Assembly: GCF_000687755.1 (NCBI RefSeq)
Contig: NZ_JHXN01000002.1
Location: forward strand, 62,001 to 126,000
Source: Taylorella asinigenitalis ATCC 700933
Lineage (GTDB): Bacteria > Pseudomonadota > Gammaproteobacteria > Burkholderiales > Burkholderiaceae_B
Direction: 5' to 3'
DNA length: 64,000 nucleotides
Both the position numbers and the translations under genes were made by a program. This document shows, piece after piece, positions 56,853-64,000 of the stretch (the stretch's first letter is position 1; each line of letters begins with the position of its first letter). Below the pieces are notes generated by a model. The model had not been told where the DNA came from and did no database searches. It was given only the letters and a program-made list of their open reading frames with translations.

Positions 56853-57734
56853 ATGAGAAAGGCTAAAGTTATACCTGTTCTTAGGTATACCCATGTCACA
56901 CCAAATGGTGGGGAAGAGAATTGCCCACCGAGCGTGTTTGCAAAACAAATGAGATATCTTAAAAGAAGAGGTTTCAATACAATTTCTTCTTCTGAATTTG
57001 CCGAATTTTTGCAAGGAAAAGCTCTACCCAAAAAATCCATTATGATTACATTCGATCATGGGTTTTTGGACAATTTTGTTTATGCATTTCCTATACTCGA
57101 CAAATTTAAAACTAAGGCAAATTTTTTTGTATATACGAGCTTTATTCGAGATGGTGAAGCAAGAACAACTTATCAGTCTGATGAGATACTTCCGTATTGC
57201 CCACCCAATGAAAAATGTAAGGCCATAATTAACTCAGGGCATCCTGAAATTGTAATGATGAACTGGGATGAACTTGGTTACTTGAGAGACACGGGACTTA
57301 TATCTGTTGAGAGTAATGGGCATTCCCCTACAAGATGGGACCAGCAGCTTAATTCTGAGGGCCGTTTGGCTATGTTAGAAAAAGAGCTTGAACTAAGTAA
57401 TAGCATTATCGATAATAAATTAGGAATTAATTGTGAGCATTTAGCTTGGCCCCACGGTTACTTTGAACCATCCTATCTAGAGGTTGCCAAAGAAAAGAGA
57501 TTTAAATATTTTTATACCGAAAACGCTGATGGCGTAAACACAACAAATTTAGACTGCGAGACAATTTATCGCATCACACCAAACTATCAAACTTTGAGTG
57601 GTTTTATTCTTCATATCTGGCTTGTAAGACATCCTAAATTATTGAATTTGCTTAAAAAGCTTCGTCTCTACAATTTGTTCTTTCCTCGAAACGTACATTT
57701 TGAGCCACAAGAGACTATTGACATGATAGATTGA
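56853..57734 (+). CDS. Polysaccharide-deacetylase-like (NodB fold) protein with altered metal site
   Basis: The 293 residues have NodB-fold motifs. Motif 1, normally TFDDG, reads TFDHGFLDNFVYAFPIL. Motif 2, a His-rich H-S-H-T-H-type stretch before TRWD in Burkholderiales homologues as I recall them, reads ESNGHSPTRWD with only one His. Motif 3 is AWPHGYFEPSYLEVAKEKRF. No signal peptide is evident. It is co-oriented and 9 bp from the GH31-like gene, so they probably form a unit acting on the same carbohydrate. Catalysis is doubtful with these substitutions. Confidence 0.8.
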   Translation: MRKAKVIPVLRYTHVTPNGGEENCPPSVFAKQMRYLKRRGFNTISSSEFAEFLQGKALPKKSIMITFDHGFLDNFVYAFPILDKFKTKANFFVYTSFIRDGEARTTYQSDEILPYCPPNEKCKAIINSGHPEIVMMNWDELGYLRDTGLISVESNGHSPTRWDQQLNSEGRLAMLEKELELSNSIIDNKLGINCEHLAWPHGYFEPSYLEVAKEKRFKYFYTENADGVNTTNLDCETIYRITPNYQTLSGFILHIWLVRHPKLLNLLKKLRLYNLFFPRNVHFEPQETIDMID

Positions 57735-57791
57735 TATATTTATAATAATTTTCTTTTATTTGCAAATTTAAGTGGATATTTAATTCTGCAA

Positions 57792-57867
57792 GGGTTGGTA
57801 GCTCAGTCGGTAGAGCAGCGGACTTTTAATCCGTTGGTCCCGGGTTCGAATCCCGGCCAACCCACCA
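57792..57867 (+). tRNA. tRNA-Lys (anticodon UUU)
   Basis: This is a 76-nt cloverleaf. Acceptor GGGTTGG pairs with CCAACCC, D-arm TAGCTCAGTCGGTAGAGCA, anticodon loop CTTTTAA with UUU, T-arm GGGTTCGAATCCC, discriminator A and encoded CCA. tRNA-Lys 3' ends are common integration targets, and phage remnants lie downstream, though no duplicated 3' end was found. Confidence 0.98.
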
Positions 57868-58070
57868 CTTATCCCTCTTTGAATTCAATCTCCCCCTTTA
57901 TTTCTACGTTCAAAAGAATTTTCGGTAATGAATAGATCATTAACGTGAAACTTTTAATTCTAAAACCATGCCATAATAGCCTCAACTATGGCTAATACGG
58001 TGAGTACTTAAGCTATGAAACCCATTGATTTTATGACGTTTTTTGATGTTAAAACGAGGATATCGTTTTT

Positions 58071-58099
58071 TTGACGAAGGGCTAGTTATTGTGTAGTAT
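58071..58099 (+). promoter_or_regulatory. Sigma-70 promoter of the 133-residue accessory gene
   Basis: TTGACG and TAGTAT are 17 bp apart, about 28 bp upstream of the start codon at 58127. The rest of the 259-bp gap after tRNA-Lys shows no coding sequence and no copy of the tRNA 3' end. Confidence 0.6.
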
Positions 58100-58126
58100 T
58101 TACGTTTAGGGTTAAGGGGATATGGT

Positions 58127-58528
58127 ATGGACAATTTTTTAATATTTAAAACAGCTCCAAATGTAGATTATTTTTACGATATAGATGCAGAAGGGACTGG
58201 GGAGTTGATATTCAGATTGAAAGATGACGATTTAAACTATCATCCGAGAATTATTCTAAAAGGAAAATTCCGAAGTTCTGAAAATGAAATTGAATTAAAT
58301 GAGGTTGAAAATATGTATATAGTTGAAAAAGCAACCTATAAAAAATCTACCTTCGGTAAATCTTTATTGGGCTATATAACCATGGGGCCTATTGGATATT
58401 TGTTAGGTGGTCTAGATGATTATGAAGAAGGTGATGAAGTTTTTTTTAAAATAAGTTTTAAAGATGGTAGTAGTTTAATTGCGTTTGGATCAATCTGGGA
58501 TTATAAGTTAGCTGAAAGTTTTTTTTAA
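58127..58528 (+). CDS. Unknown accessory protein with glycine-rich hydrophobic segment
   Basis: The 133-residue product starts at an ATG preceded by AAGGGGA at good spacing, has its own promoter and a strong terminator. It is acidic at the N-terminus, beta-rich, and contains a hydrophobic Gly-rich stretch (about 79-99, FGKSLLGYITMGPIGYLLGG) resembling membrane-inserting segments seen in several small bacterial families of unknown function. It lies between tRNA-Lys and a phage remnant and carries no CATTGCCA repeat, so acquired origin is likely. I do not recognise it. Confidence 0.7.
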   Translation: MDNFLIFKTAPNVDYFYDIDAEGTGELIFRLKDDDLNYHPRIILKGKFRSSENEIELNEVENMYIVEKATYKKSTFGKSLLGYITMGPIGYLLGGLDDYEEGDEVFFKISFKDGSSLIAFGSIWDYKLAESFF

Positions 58529-58556
58529 TAGCTTCAAAAGTACAAATTTTTTTTTT

Positions 58557-58579
58557 GGCACCGAAAGGTGCCTTTTTTT
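58557..58579 (+). terminator. Intrinsic terminator after accessory gene
   Basis: GGCACC-GAAA-GGTGCC (58557-58572) is a perfect 6-bp stem with a stable GAAA tetraloop, followed by seven T. Confidence 0.93.
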
Positions 58580-58590
58580 ATGAGTAAATT

Positions 58591-58915
58591 ATGAAACAAA
58601 TAGGTGGATTATCGATTGGTCTTAGTTTGAATAGTGCATCATTTATAAATCAGATCAAATAGACAAATAAATTTATAAATGGGTTTAACGACAAAGTTAA
58701 TCAAGCAGGAGAATCAGCTACCAAATCATTAAAAAAGGCGACAAGTTGTGTTGAAAATTTAAATAATAAATTTTCCGTTATTAGTTAAGCTAGGAGGATT
58801 GGGATATTTAAAAAATATAGTTATGTCAGGTATATCAATTTCTGATACCTACGGACAATATACTTCACGTTTGCAGAAAGCTATATCAGAAACAGACACT
58901 CAATATCCTCAATAC
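58591..58915 (+). pseudogene. Broken phage tail tape-measure gene, N-terminal fragment
   Basis: ATG 58591 opens MKQIGGLSIGLSLNSASF, like the N-terminus of tail tape-measure proteins. The frame is broken by TAG at 58660 and TAA at 58786. It continues conceptually (INGFNDKVNQAGESATKSLKKA), then resumes in the +1 frame from about 58799 with YLKNIVMSGISISDTYGQYTSRLQKA, matching the conserved DxYxxxxSRL segment of such proteins. Two nonsense codons and a frameshift mark a dead fragment. From about 58915 to the thiG stop at 58976 I see nothing interpretable. Confidence 0.7.
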
Positions 58916-58975
58916 ATCAAATCCCTAAATCAATTCACTCTATGCTTCCGTCACGACACATCTCTTTGCTTGATC

Positions 58976-59767
58976 CTACAAACTAAATGGCCTACCACTA
59001 ACCTGAGTGCTTGGAATAGCCATATCCTGTTGAGACATAACACCAGCCTCATAACCCAACCTACCAGCCTCTATCGCTAATTTGAAGGCTTTGGCCATCC
59101 TAACTGGATCATGCGATTGCGATACGGCTGAATTTAAAAGCACCGCATCAAACCCAAGTTCCATAGCATGAGCGGCATCTTTTGGAGATCCAATTCCTGC
59201 ATCAATCACTAAAAAAGCATCAGGTAATCTAGCTCGCAATATACGTAGAGCAAAAGTGTTTATTAAGCCTTGACCTGAGCCAATTGGAGCACCCCATGGC
59301 ATTAAGACTTTGCATCCAGCATCAAGTAATCTCTGGCAAGTAACCAGATCATCAGTGCAATATGGAAATACTTCAAATCCTTCTTGAATAAGCTTCTCAG
59401 CTGCTTTTACTAATTCGAACATATCGGGTTGCAGCGTATAATCATCCCCAATTACCTCTAGCTTAATCCAATTAGTTTCGAAAACTTCGCGAGCCATTAA
59501 AGCCACATTTATTGCATCATGGGCTGTTTTGCATCCTGCAGTGTTTGGCAGTAAGGCCGCCCCACTCTGTTTTAAGCCGTCAAAATATAGAGATTGTTCA
59601 TTTTTCATAGATGTACCGTCGCCCATTTGTCTTTTAAGAGAGACGGTAATTACTTCAGCTTCCGAAGCAGCCAAAGAATCAAGCAATATTTTTGGAGAAG
59701 GATATTGTGCAGTGCCTAGAAAAAAACGGCTCTTTAAAGTTTTTCCGCCAATCGTATATTCGCCCAT
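58976..59767 (-). CDS. thiG: Thiazole synthase ThiG
   Basis: ThiG condenses deoxyxylulose phosphate, dehydroglycine and ThiS thiocarboxylate into the thiamine thiazole ring. The 263 residues show [47 protein letters not shown] (Lys-containing barrel strand), [46 protein letters not shown]. It lies 1 bp after thiS, last of thiO-thiS-thiG. Confidence 0.96.
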   Translation of the reverse strand: MGEYTIGGKTLKSRFFLGTAQYPSPKILLDSLAASEAEVITVSLKRQMGDGTSMKNEQSLYFDGLKQSGAALLPNTAGCKTAHDAINVALMAREVFETNWIKLEVIGDDYTLQPDMFELVKAAEKLIQEGFEVFPYCTDDLVTCQRLLDAGCKVLMPWGAPIGSGQGLINTFALRILRARLPDAFLVIDAGIGSPKDAAHAMELGFDAVLLNSAVSQSHDPVRMAKAFKLAIEAGRLGYEAGVMSQQDMAIPSTQVSGRPFSL

Positions 59768-59768
59768 T

Positions 59769-59987
59769 TCAACCCCCTGTAATTGGAGTAAAGGTACTCA
59801 CTTGATCAAGCTCTTGCAATATGTAGGTGCTTCGTTGAGATTTCGGTATGAAATTCGAATTCACTGCACTTGCGAGTGAAATTTCTTCTTCAGATTTTGA
59901 GAAAATCTCTTGTTCTAAAAACGCTTCTAAAGAAGTGCCTTCATCAATATTTCGAATCTCATTGTTTAAGAATATTTTTATAGTCAT
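59769..59987 (-). CDS. thiS: Sulfur carrier protein ThiS
   Basis: ThiS is a ubiquitin-fold protein whose C-terminal glycine carries sulfur as thiocarboxylate to ThiG. From the ATG at 59987 it is 72 residues (TTG at 59999 is the alternative) and ends TPITGG with the essential Gly-Gly. The ATG lies 1 bp past the thiO stop, so the genes are translationally coupled. Confidence 0.93.
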   Translation of the reverse strand: MTIKIFLNNEIRNIDEGTSLEAFLEQEIFSKSEEEISLASAVNSNFIPKSQRSTYILQELDQVSTFTPITGG

Positions 59988-59988
59988 A

Positions 59989-61071
59989 TTATTTTGCAAG
60001 CGTATTCATAACACTATAATTATCGCCCAGTAATGGTCTTAGAGAATCTTCAACCACAGCTGGAGCTATAAGCCATCCATGTCTGAAAAGTCCATTAACC
60101 CTAGTTAGACCAGGCTCATGTTCAATTCTAGGTAAATTATCTAAAGTCGCAGGACGTAAATTCGTTTCAGTATGAATAATTCGTGCCTCAGATATATCTG
60201 GCAATACACTGTGGGCCGCCGTCAATAACTCCACCATACTGCGTACCGAGATAGGGCTTCGGTCTTCAGACTCAATCTCACTTGCTCCAACAAAAAGTAT
60301 GTCGGGCTTCCTATGCACAATATATACACGATAACGCGGATGAATCAATCGAATCGGCCGAGACAGCCTTAATCCGGGCATCTGCAACCACATCACTTCG
60401 CCTCGAACGCCACGCACATTATTACATGAAATGGTATGAGCATTAGGATGTTTTACCTCTCTAGCACCAACGCCCCTCGCATCAAACACCCAATCAAATT
60501 CGTACGAGTCACCACGAACGGTATGAATAACGTGCGGTGACAATGATTTCACAGGCGTCTGCCACCGCCAATAAATATTCATACACGAAGCATAAAGAGC
60601 TTGCATCGCCTGCCGCGTATGAATATGTCCCTCGTTTTGTAGCATCCAAGCATGTGAGACCCCGTGAACATCAGGTTCAAGCTTTCTCAATTCTTCCATA
60701 GTAAGTGGCAATGGAGCCTGGGCCGCCGGAGCCTTTCTCTGCAACAATGATACAAGCCTATTCGCTACACCATAATCCCCATGATGAGCCAGTATCAGAC
60801 CTCCCTCATAGTGCAATTCTACGGGCAAACTCAAAGCAGGCACTATAGCTTTCCATAATTCTAAGGAACGCAATCCAAGATCCAAAATAATCGTATCTCC
60901 GCTCTCGATTTCGGCAATATGGCTAAGCATACCCGCTGCCGTAAATCCAGCCGCACGTGGATCAGTCTCACTATCAGCCACATCGAAGATAGTGATATCA
61001 TGCCCTTCGCGAGTCAATAAAAATGCGAGCAATCGTCCAACTAACCCTGCTCCAGCAATGCCTATATGCAT
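59989..61071 (-). CDS. thiO: Glycine oxidase ThiO
   Basis: ThiO is an FAD amine oxidase that makes the dehydroglycine used by ThiG in aerobes. From ATG 61071 (MHIGIAGAGLVGRLLAFLL, FAD GxGxxG motif) it is 360 residues. An upstream ATG at 61104 would add eleven residues unlike the family. Other motifs are GFTAAGMLSHIAEIES, VFDARGVGAREV and the C-terminal TVNGLFRHGWLIAP-type segment (TRVNGLFRHGWLIAPAVV). It heads thiO-thiS-thiG and diverges from recQ, 55 bp apart. No TPP riboswitch is visible in that gap. Confidence 0.94.
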   Translation of the reverse strand: MHIGIAGAGLVGRLLAFLLTREGHDITIFDVADSETDPRAAGFTAAGMLSHIAEIESGDTIILDLGLRSLELWKAIVPALSLPVELHYEGGLILAHHGDYGVANRLVSLLQRKAPAAQAPLPLTMEELRKLEPDVHGVSHAWMLQNEGHIHTRQAMQALYASCMNIYWRWQTPVKSLSPHVIHTVRGDSYEFDWVFDARGVGAREVKHPNAHTISCNNVRGVRGEVMWLQMPGLRLSRPIRLIHPRYRVYIVHRKPDILFVGASEIESEDRSPISVRSMVELLTAAHSVLPDISEARIIHTETNLRPATLDNLPRIEHEPGLTRVNGLFRHGWLIAPAVVEDSLRPLLGDNYSVMNTLAK

Positions 61072-61126
61072 GTCAAAACCTATCTTATGTACAATAGTTA
61101 GCAAATATTTTAATCCTTATTTTTGT

Positions 61127-62665
61127 ATGGCTGTAGCCCACGATTTACTTACGAGTGTTTTCGGATTCTCCGAGTTCAAAAACAAACAAGAGCAAATAAT
61201 CAAGCACACAATTGAAGGGCATGACAGTCTGGTTGTAATGCCTACTTCTGGCGGAAAATCACTTTGCTATCAAATTCCAGCTATTGCCCTCGGTGGCAAT
61301 GCTGTAGTGATCTCTCCACTTATTGCATTAATGAATAACCAAGTCGAATTTTTAAAATGTCGTGGTGTTCGAGCAGTAACCGTTAATGCTAACTCAAATA
61401 AGCAGGAATTAGATAATCTAGAAAATCAGTGGATAAATGGTGATATAGATATAGTTTATCTCTCTCCAGAAAAAGTACTGACCTTAAAATTTCTTTCGAT
61501 TCTTTCAAAGAAAAATGCTTCACTTTTCGCAATTGATGAGGCTCATTGTGTATCCCAATGGGGTCATGATTTTAGGCCAGAGTATTTAGGATTGCATGAG
61601 CTTAAATCAAGATGGCCAAATATACCTATGATTGCATTAACTGCAACAGCTACACCAGCAACACGCAAAGAAATTGTTCAAAAGCTTGGTCTGCGTAGTT
61701 CACAAATATTTTTATCGAGCATTAAAAGAGAAAATATAAAATACCAAATTGTGGAAAGATCAGTTCCAAATAAGCAGCTACTCGATTTTATAAATAATAA
61801 TCACAAGAATGAACCTGGGATCGTTTATTGCTTAACTAGGATGAAATGCGAGAGAATTGCCACCTATTTAAAAAATAATGGAATTAATGCGCAAGCTTAT
61901 CATGCAGGATTGGAAGCAGAGGAACGCAAGTCAATAGAAGAAGAGTTTATGCATTCAAATTCGCTAGTGGTAGTTGCGACCGTTGCTTTTGGAATGGGGA
62001 TTGATAAGCCTGATGTGCGTTTTGTTGCACATATAGAAATGCCACGTTCTGTTGAGCATTATCTTCAGGAAACTGGCAGAGCAGGGCGTGACGGCAAACC
62101 AGCAACGGCTTGGCTTGCATATGGTCTTAGCGATGTGATTCAGCACTATAAGTTTATTTATGCATCCTTTGCACCGATAGAGCAAAAAGAAAGAATGATG
62201 CAAAAACTTTTTTCTATGCTTGGAGTGTGCGAAACAAAGTTAGATATCAGTGAGCAACTAATGAGTTACTTTGGAGAGACAAAAGGTCAAATGCCAACCC
62301 CATCCAAAAAAGAATCATCTCATTTGGTAGATTGCACTAGATATGCTCAAATGCTTATGTCTACAATTTTTTGGCTTGAACATATTCATAAACAGAGGTT
62401 TGGTTGTGGATATATCATTTCTATATTGTTGGGCAAATTAAATGATGGACGTATTTTGCAAAATGGACATGAAAAACTGAGTACGTTCGGAATCGGCAAG
62501 GATCTTAGTGAAATACAATGGTCTCGTATTATGCGTAATTTGCTTATTTACGAATACGTTACCTTTGATATTGAAGGATATTGCACGCTTGCACTAACAA
62601 AAAAAAGTAAGCCACTTCTTAAGGGTGAAGTGGGTCTACATATTCCTAATCTATATTCAAAATAG
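61127..62665 (+). CDS. recQ: RecQ-family DNA helicase lacking zinc cysteines and HRDC domain
   Basis: This is a superfamily 2 3'-5' helicase for recombination and fork repair. From ATG 61127 ([14 protein letters not shown]) it is 512 residues versus about 600 in E. coli. Present are [17 protein letters not shown] (Walker A), [18 protein letters not shown] (motif II and aromatic loop), [37 protein letters not shown] and [13 protein letters not shown], then a winged helix with [15 protein letters not shown]. The CxNCDxC zinc cysteines are replaced ([17 protein letters not shown]), and the protein ends after the winged helix with no HRDC domain. Its end overlaps ruvB by 20 bp. Confidence 0.92.
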   Translation: MAVAHDLLTSVFGFSEFKNKQEQIIKHTIEGHDSLVVMPTSGGKSLCYQIPAIALGGNAVVISPLIALMNNQVEFLKCRGVRAVTVNANSNKQELDNLENQWINGDIDIVYLSPEKVLTLKFLSILSKKNASLFAIDEAHCVSQWGHDFRPEYLGLHELKSRWPNIPMIALTATATPATRKEIVQKLGLRSSQIFLSSIKRENIKYQIVERSVPNKQLLDFINNNHKNEPGIVYCLTRMKCERIATYLKNNGINAQAYHAGLEAEERKSIEEEFMHSNSLVVVATVAFGMGIDKPDVRFVAHIEMPRSVEHYLQETGRAGRDGKPATAWLAYGLSDVIQHYKFIYASFAPIEQKERMMQKLFSMLGVCETKLDISEQLMSYFGETKGQMPTPSKKESSHLVDCTRYAQMLMSTIFWLEHIHKQRFGCGYIISILLGKLNDGRILQNGHEKLSTFGIGKDLSEIQWSRIMRNLLIYEYVTFDIEGYCTLALTKKSKPLLKGEVGLHIPNLYSK

Positions 62666-63719
62666 ACAGCTGTTCATCTTGGCGATTTGCTGGAGGTGTC
62701 AAATTAAAATGATTCCATGCATGAATAGTCGCTACTCTTCCACGAGGAGTTCTTTGAATAAATCCATGTTGTATTAAATATGGTTCGATTATTTCTTCAA
62801 TGGTGTGGCTTTCCTCTCCGATAGCAGCAGCTAGATTATCTACTCCAACTGGTCCACCTTGAAACTTAAGCAAAATAGCTTCTAATAAACGTCTATCCAT
62901 ATTATCTAAACCAATAGGGTCAACCTCAAGCATACCCAATGCATCAGATGCAATTTGGTCAGATATAAGACCATTGTTTCGAACATCTGCAAAATCACGA
63001 ACGCGTCTAAGTAATCTATTGGCAATACGAGGCGTTCCACGCGATCTTCTTGCGATTTCATATGCACCCTTTTGTTCGATATTTGCTCCAAGCAAACCGG
63101 CACTTCTTTTGACTATATGAGTTAAATGATCTGTTGAATAAAACTCAAGTCTTGAGATAATGCCAAATCTATTTCTTAATGGATTTGTAAGCATACCAGC
63201 TCTAGTAGTTGCTCCCACTAAAGTGAAAGGTTGTAAATCTATTTTTATACTACGAGCCGCAGGGCCATCTCCTATCATAATATCAATCTGAAAATCTTCT
63301 AGTGCAGGATATAAAATTTCTTCGACTACTGGAGATAGTCTGTGAATTTCGTCAATAAACAATACATCGTTTTTGTTTAAGTTTGTAAGAATAGCAGCTA
63401 GATCTCCTGGTTTCTCTAACACAGGGCCAGAAGTTTGTCGCATCTTGGTGCCCATTTCGTTGGCAATGATATGGGCTAGCGTCGTTTTTCCGAGTCCTGG
63501 CGGTCCGAAGAGTAATACATGATCAAGAGCTTCATTTCTATTTTTTGCGGCTTTAATAAAAATCTCAAGCTGCTCACAGACCTTATCCTGTCCCTTGTAA
63601 TCAGCTAATGTTTTAGGACGCAAAGCCTTTTCGAAAGACTCTTCTTTCGAATCCACCATCTCATTTTGAACAATACCTCGATTAGCAGGTGATTGAATAT
63701 TATCTGGGATTATAGGCAT
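62646..63719 (-). CDS. ruvB: Holliday junction branch migration ATPase RuvB
   Basis: RuvB is the hexameric AAA+ motor that moves Holliday junctions with RuvA. The 357 residues show [15 protein letters not shown], Walker [13 protein letters not shown], Walker [11 protein letters not shown], sensor 1 GATTRAGML, arginine-finger/sensor 2 region [20 protein letters not shown], and the C-terminal winged helix ending [12 protein letters not shown]. The family's usual ruvA/ruvC partners are not adjacent here. Confidence 0.97.
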   Translation of the reverse strand: MPIIPDNIQSPANRGIVQNEMVDSKEESFEKALRPKTLADYKGQDKVCEQLEIFIKAAKNRNEALDHVLLFGPPGLGKTTLAHIIANEMGTKMRQTSGPVLEKPGDLAAILTNLNKNDVLFIDEIHRLSPVVEEILYPALEDFQIDIMIGDGPAARSIKIDLQPFTLVGATTRAGMLTNPLRNRFGIISRLEFYSTDHLTHIVKRSAGLLGANIEQKGAYEIARRSRGTPRIANRLLRRVRDFADVRNNGLISDQIASDALGMLEVDPIGLDNMDRRLLEAILLKFQGGPVGVDNLAAAIGEESHTIEEIIEPYLIQHGFIQRTPRGRVATIHAWNHFNLTPPANRQDEQLSILNID

Positions 63720-63731
63720 AGAACTCTCTAT

Positions 63732-64000
63732 TTAAATAGGTACGTATGTAATAAATAGTACAACTATAAATGATAGCAAAACAAAAGGTATAAGTGATTT
63801 TATAACTCTCTCTATCGGTAGGTTTGATACTGTACATGCCGCAAATAAATTAACCCCAAATGGAGGAGTAATCATACCTAAAGCAAGATTGACCACAATA
63901 ATTAAACCAAAATGAACTGGGTCGATTCCGAATTTTATAGCTAAAGGAAGAAGAAGAGGTCCTAACACCACGATGGATGCTGAAGTTTCGACGAACATTC
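63732..64000 (-). CDS. TRAP transporter large permease (DctM), C-terminal part
   Basis: The window ends inside this gene, so only the last roughly 89 residues are seen. They contain MFVETSASIVVLGPLLLPLAI, FGIDPVHFGLIIVVNLALGMITPPFGVNLF and a final membrane helix, the conserved end of DctM/SiaM-type TRAP permeases that import carboxylates with a periplasmic binding protein. The stop lies 12 bp from the ruvB start on the same strand. Confidence 0.9.
   Translation of the reverse strand, partial: MFVETSASIVVLGPLLLPLAIKFGIDPVHFGLIIVVNLALGMITPPFGVNLFAACTVSNLPIERVIKSLIPFVLLSFIVVLFITYVPI

Larger units (their letters stand above)
194..63468. repeat. Dispersed intragenic octamer CATTGCCA, uptake-sequence-like
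   Basis: Hand scan finds 46 exact copies. CATTGCCA starts at 2543, 2989, 3763, 5766, 17680, 19210, 23548, 32982, 35217, 35767, 37460, 39202, 40166, 40921, 41202, 42382, 45367, 48987, 50206, 53612, 54152, 55660, 55894, 56090. TGGCAATG starts at 194, 2605, 11163, 15973, 16866, 22889, 26315, 26533, 27374, 32115, 35374, 40080, 41873, 51886, 52281, 52543, 52643, 53793, 54110, 60706, 61294, 63461. About 22 extend to CATTGCCAC. A further 16 or so match only ATTGCCA. At roughly 38% G+C, one to two copies of the octamer are expected. All lie inside coding genes, none in RNA genes or gaps. Confidence 0.85.

Noticed and set aside
57841-59000. Search for a duplicated tRNA-Lys 3' end (attachment site)
   Set aside because: No second copy of the T-arm/acceptor end was seen before thiG, so no att site is claimed despite the phage remnant.
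61072-61126. TPP riboswitch upstream of thiO
   Set aside because: The gap to recQ is only 55 bp and lacks the conserved CTGAGA and ACCTGA-type elements.
1-64000. CRISPR arrays, insertion sequences, rRNA genes and integrases
   Set aside because: None found: no regularly spaced repeats, no transposase or integrase motifs, and no rRNA sequence in the window.

Overview
The window looks like chromosome from a small, AT-rich betaproteobacterium of the Burkholderiales/Alcaligenaceae. Taylorella is my best guess. The proteins read like Bordetella-type orthologues written in AT-rich codons. They include a fused MurE-MurF, a RisA/RisS-like OmpR/EnvZ pair, AmgK-MurU beside lptD-surA-rsmA, and lpxC - DUF721 - M23 peptidase - secA directly after the division cluster. 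The genus is inferred from memory of these traits, not from a search. Most genes are housekeeping and closely packed.

Layout. 1-3.6 kb: a UvrA-family gene cut by the window edge, diverging from pdxA, then a tiny basic ORF. 3.6-8.7 kb: an acidic unknown protein, ettA, and a transporter plus cytosine-deaminase-like pair behind a promoter with a 25-bp palindrome. 8.7-17.3 kb (minus strand): minCDE, glnS, an OmpR/EnvZ-type system with a terminator-like hairpin touching the kinase start codon, a membrane coiled-coil protein, and murU-amgK for peptidoglycan recycling. 17.3-22 kb: lptD-surA-rsmA. 22-28.6 kb (minus strand): YgjP-type hydrolase, plsC-like acyltransferase, gmhB, glyS, glyQ, katA. 28.7-29.0 kb: RNase P RNA. 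29.2-47.2 kb: the complete dcw cluster from mraZ to lpxC, with a MraZ-type operator at its head. 47.2-52.9 kb: DciA-like protein, M23 peptidase, secA, mgtE. 53.0-57.7 kb: three consecutive genes (MnmC-like, GH31-like, polysaccharide-deacetylase-like) whose recognisable catalytic motifs are wholly or partly missing. 57.8-59.0 kb: tRNA-Lys followed by a small accessory patch with an unknown gene and a broken phage tape-measure gene. 59.0-64 kb: thiGSO, a shortened recQ, ruvB and the end of a TRAP transporter gene.

The strongest unexplained signal is a short repeat. CATTGCCA, most often CATTGCCAC, occurs at least 46 times on the two strands by hand count, where base composition predicts one or two. 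All copies lie inside genes, on both strands about equally and in several reading frames, at about 0.7 per kb. That is the pattern of a DNA uptake sequence such as those of Haemophilus and Neisseria. I know of no such sequence described for this group.
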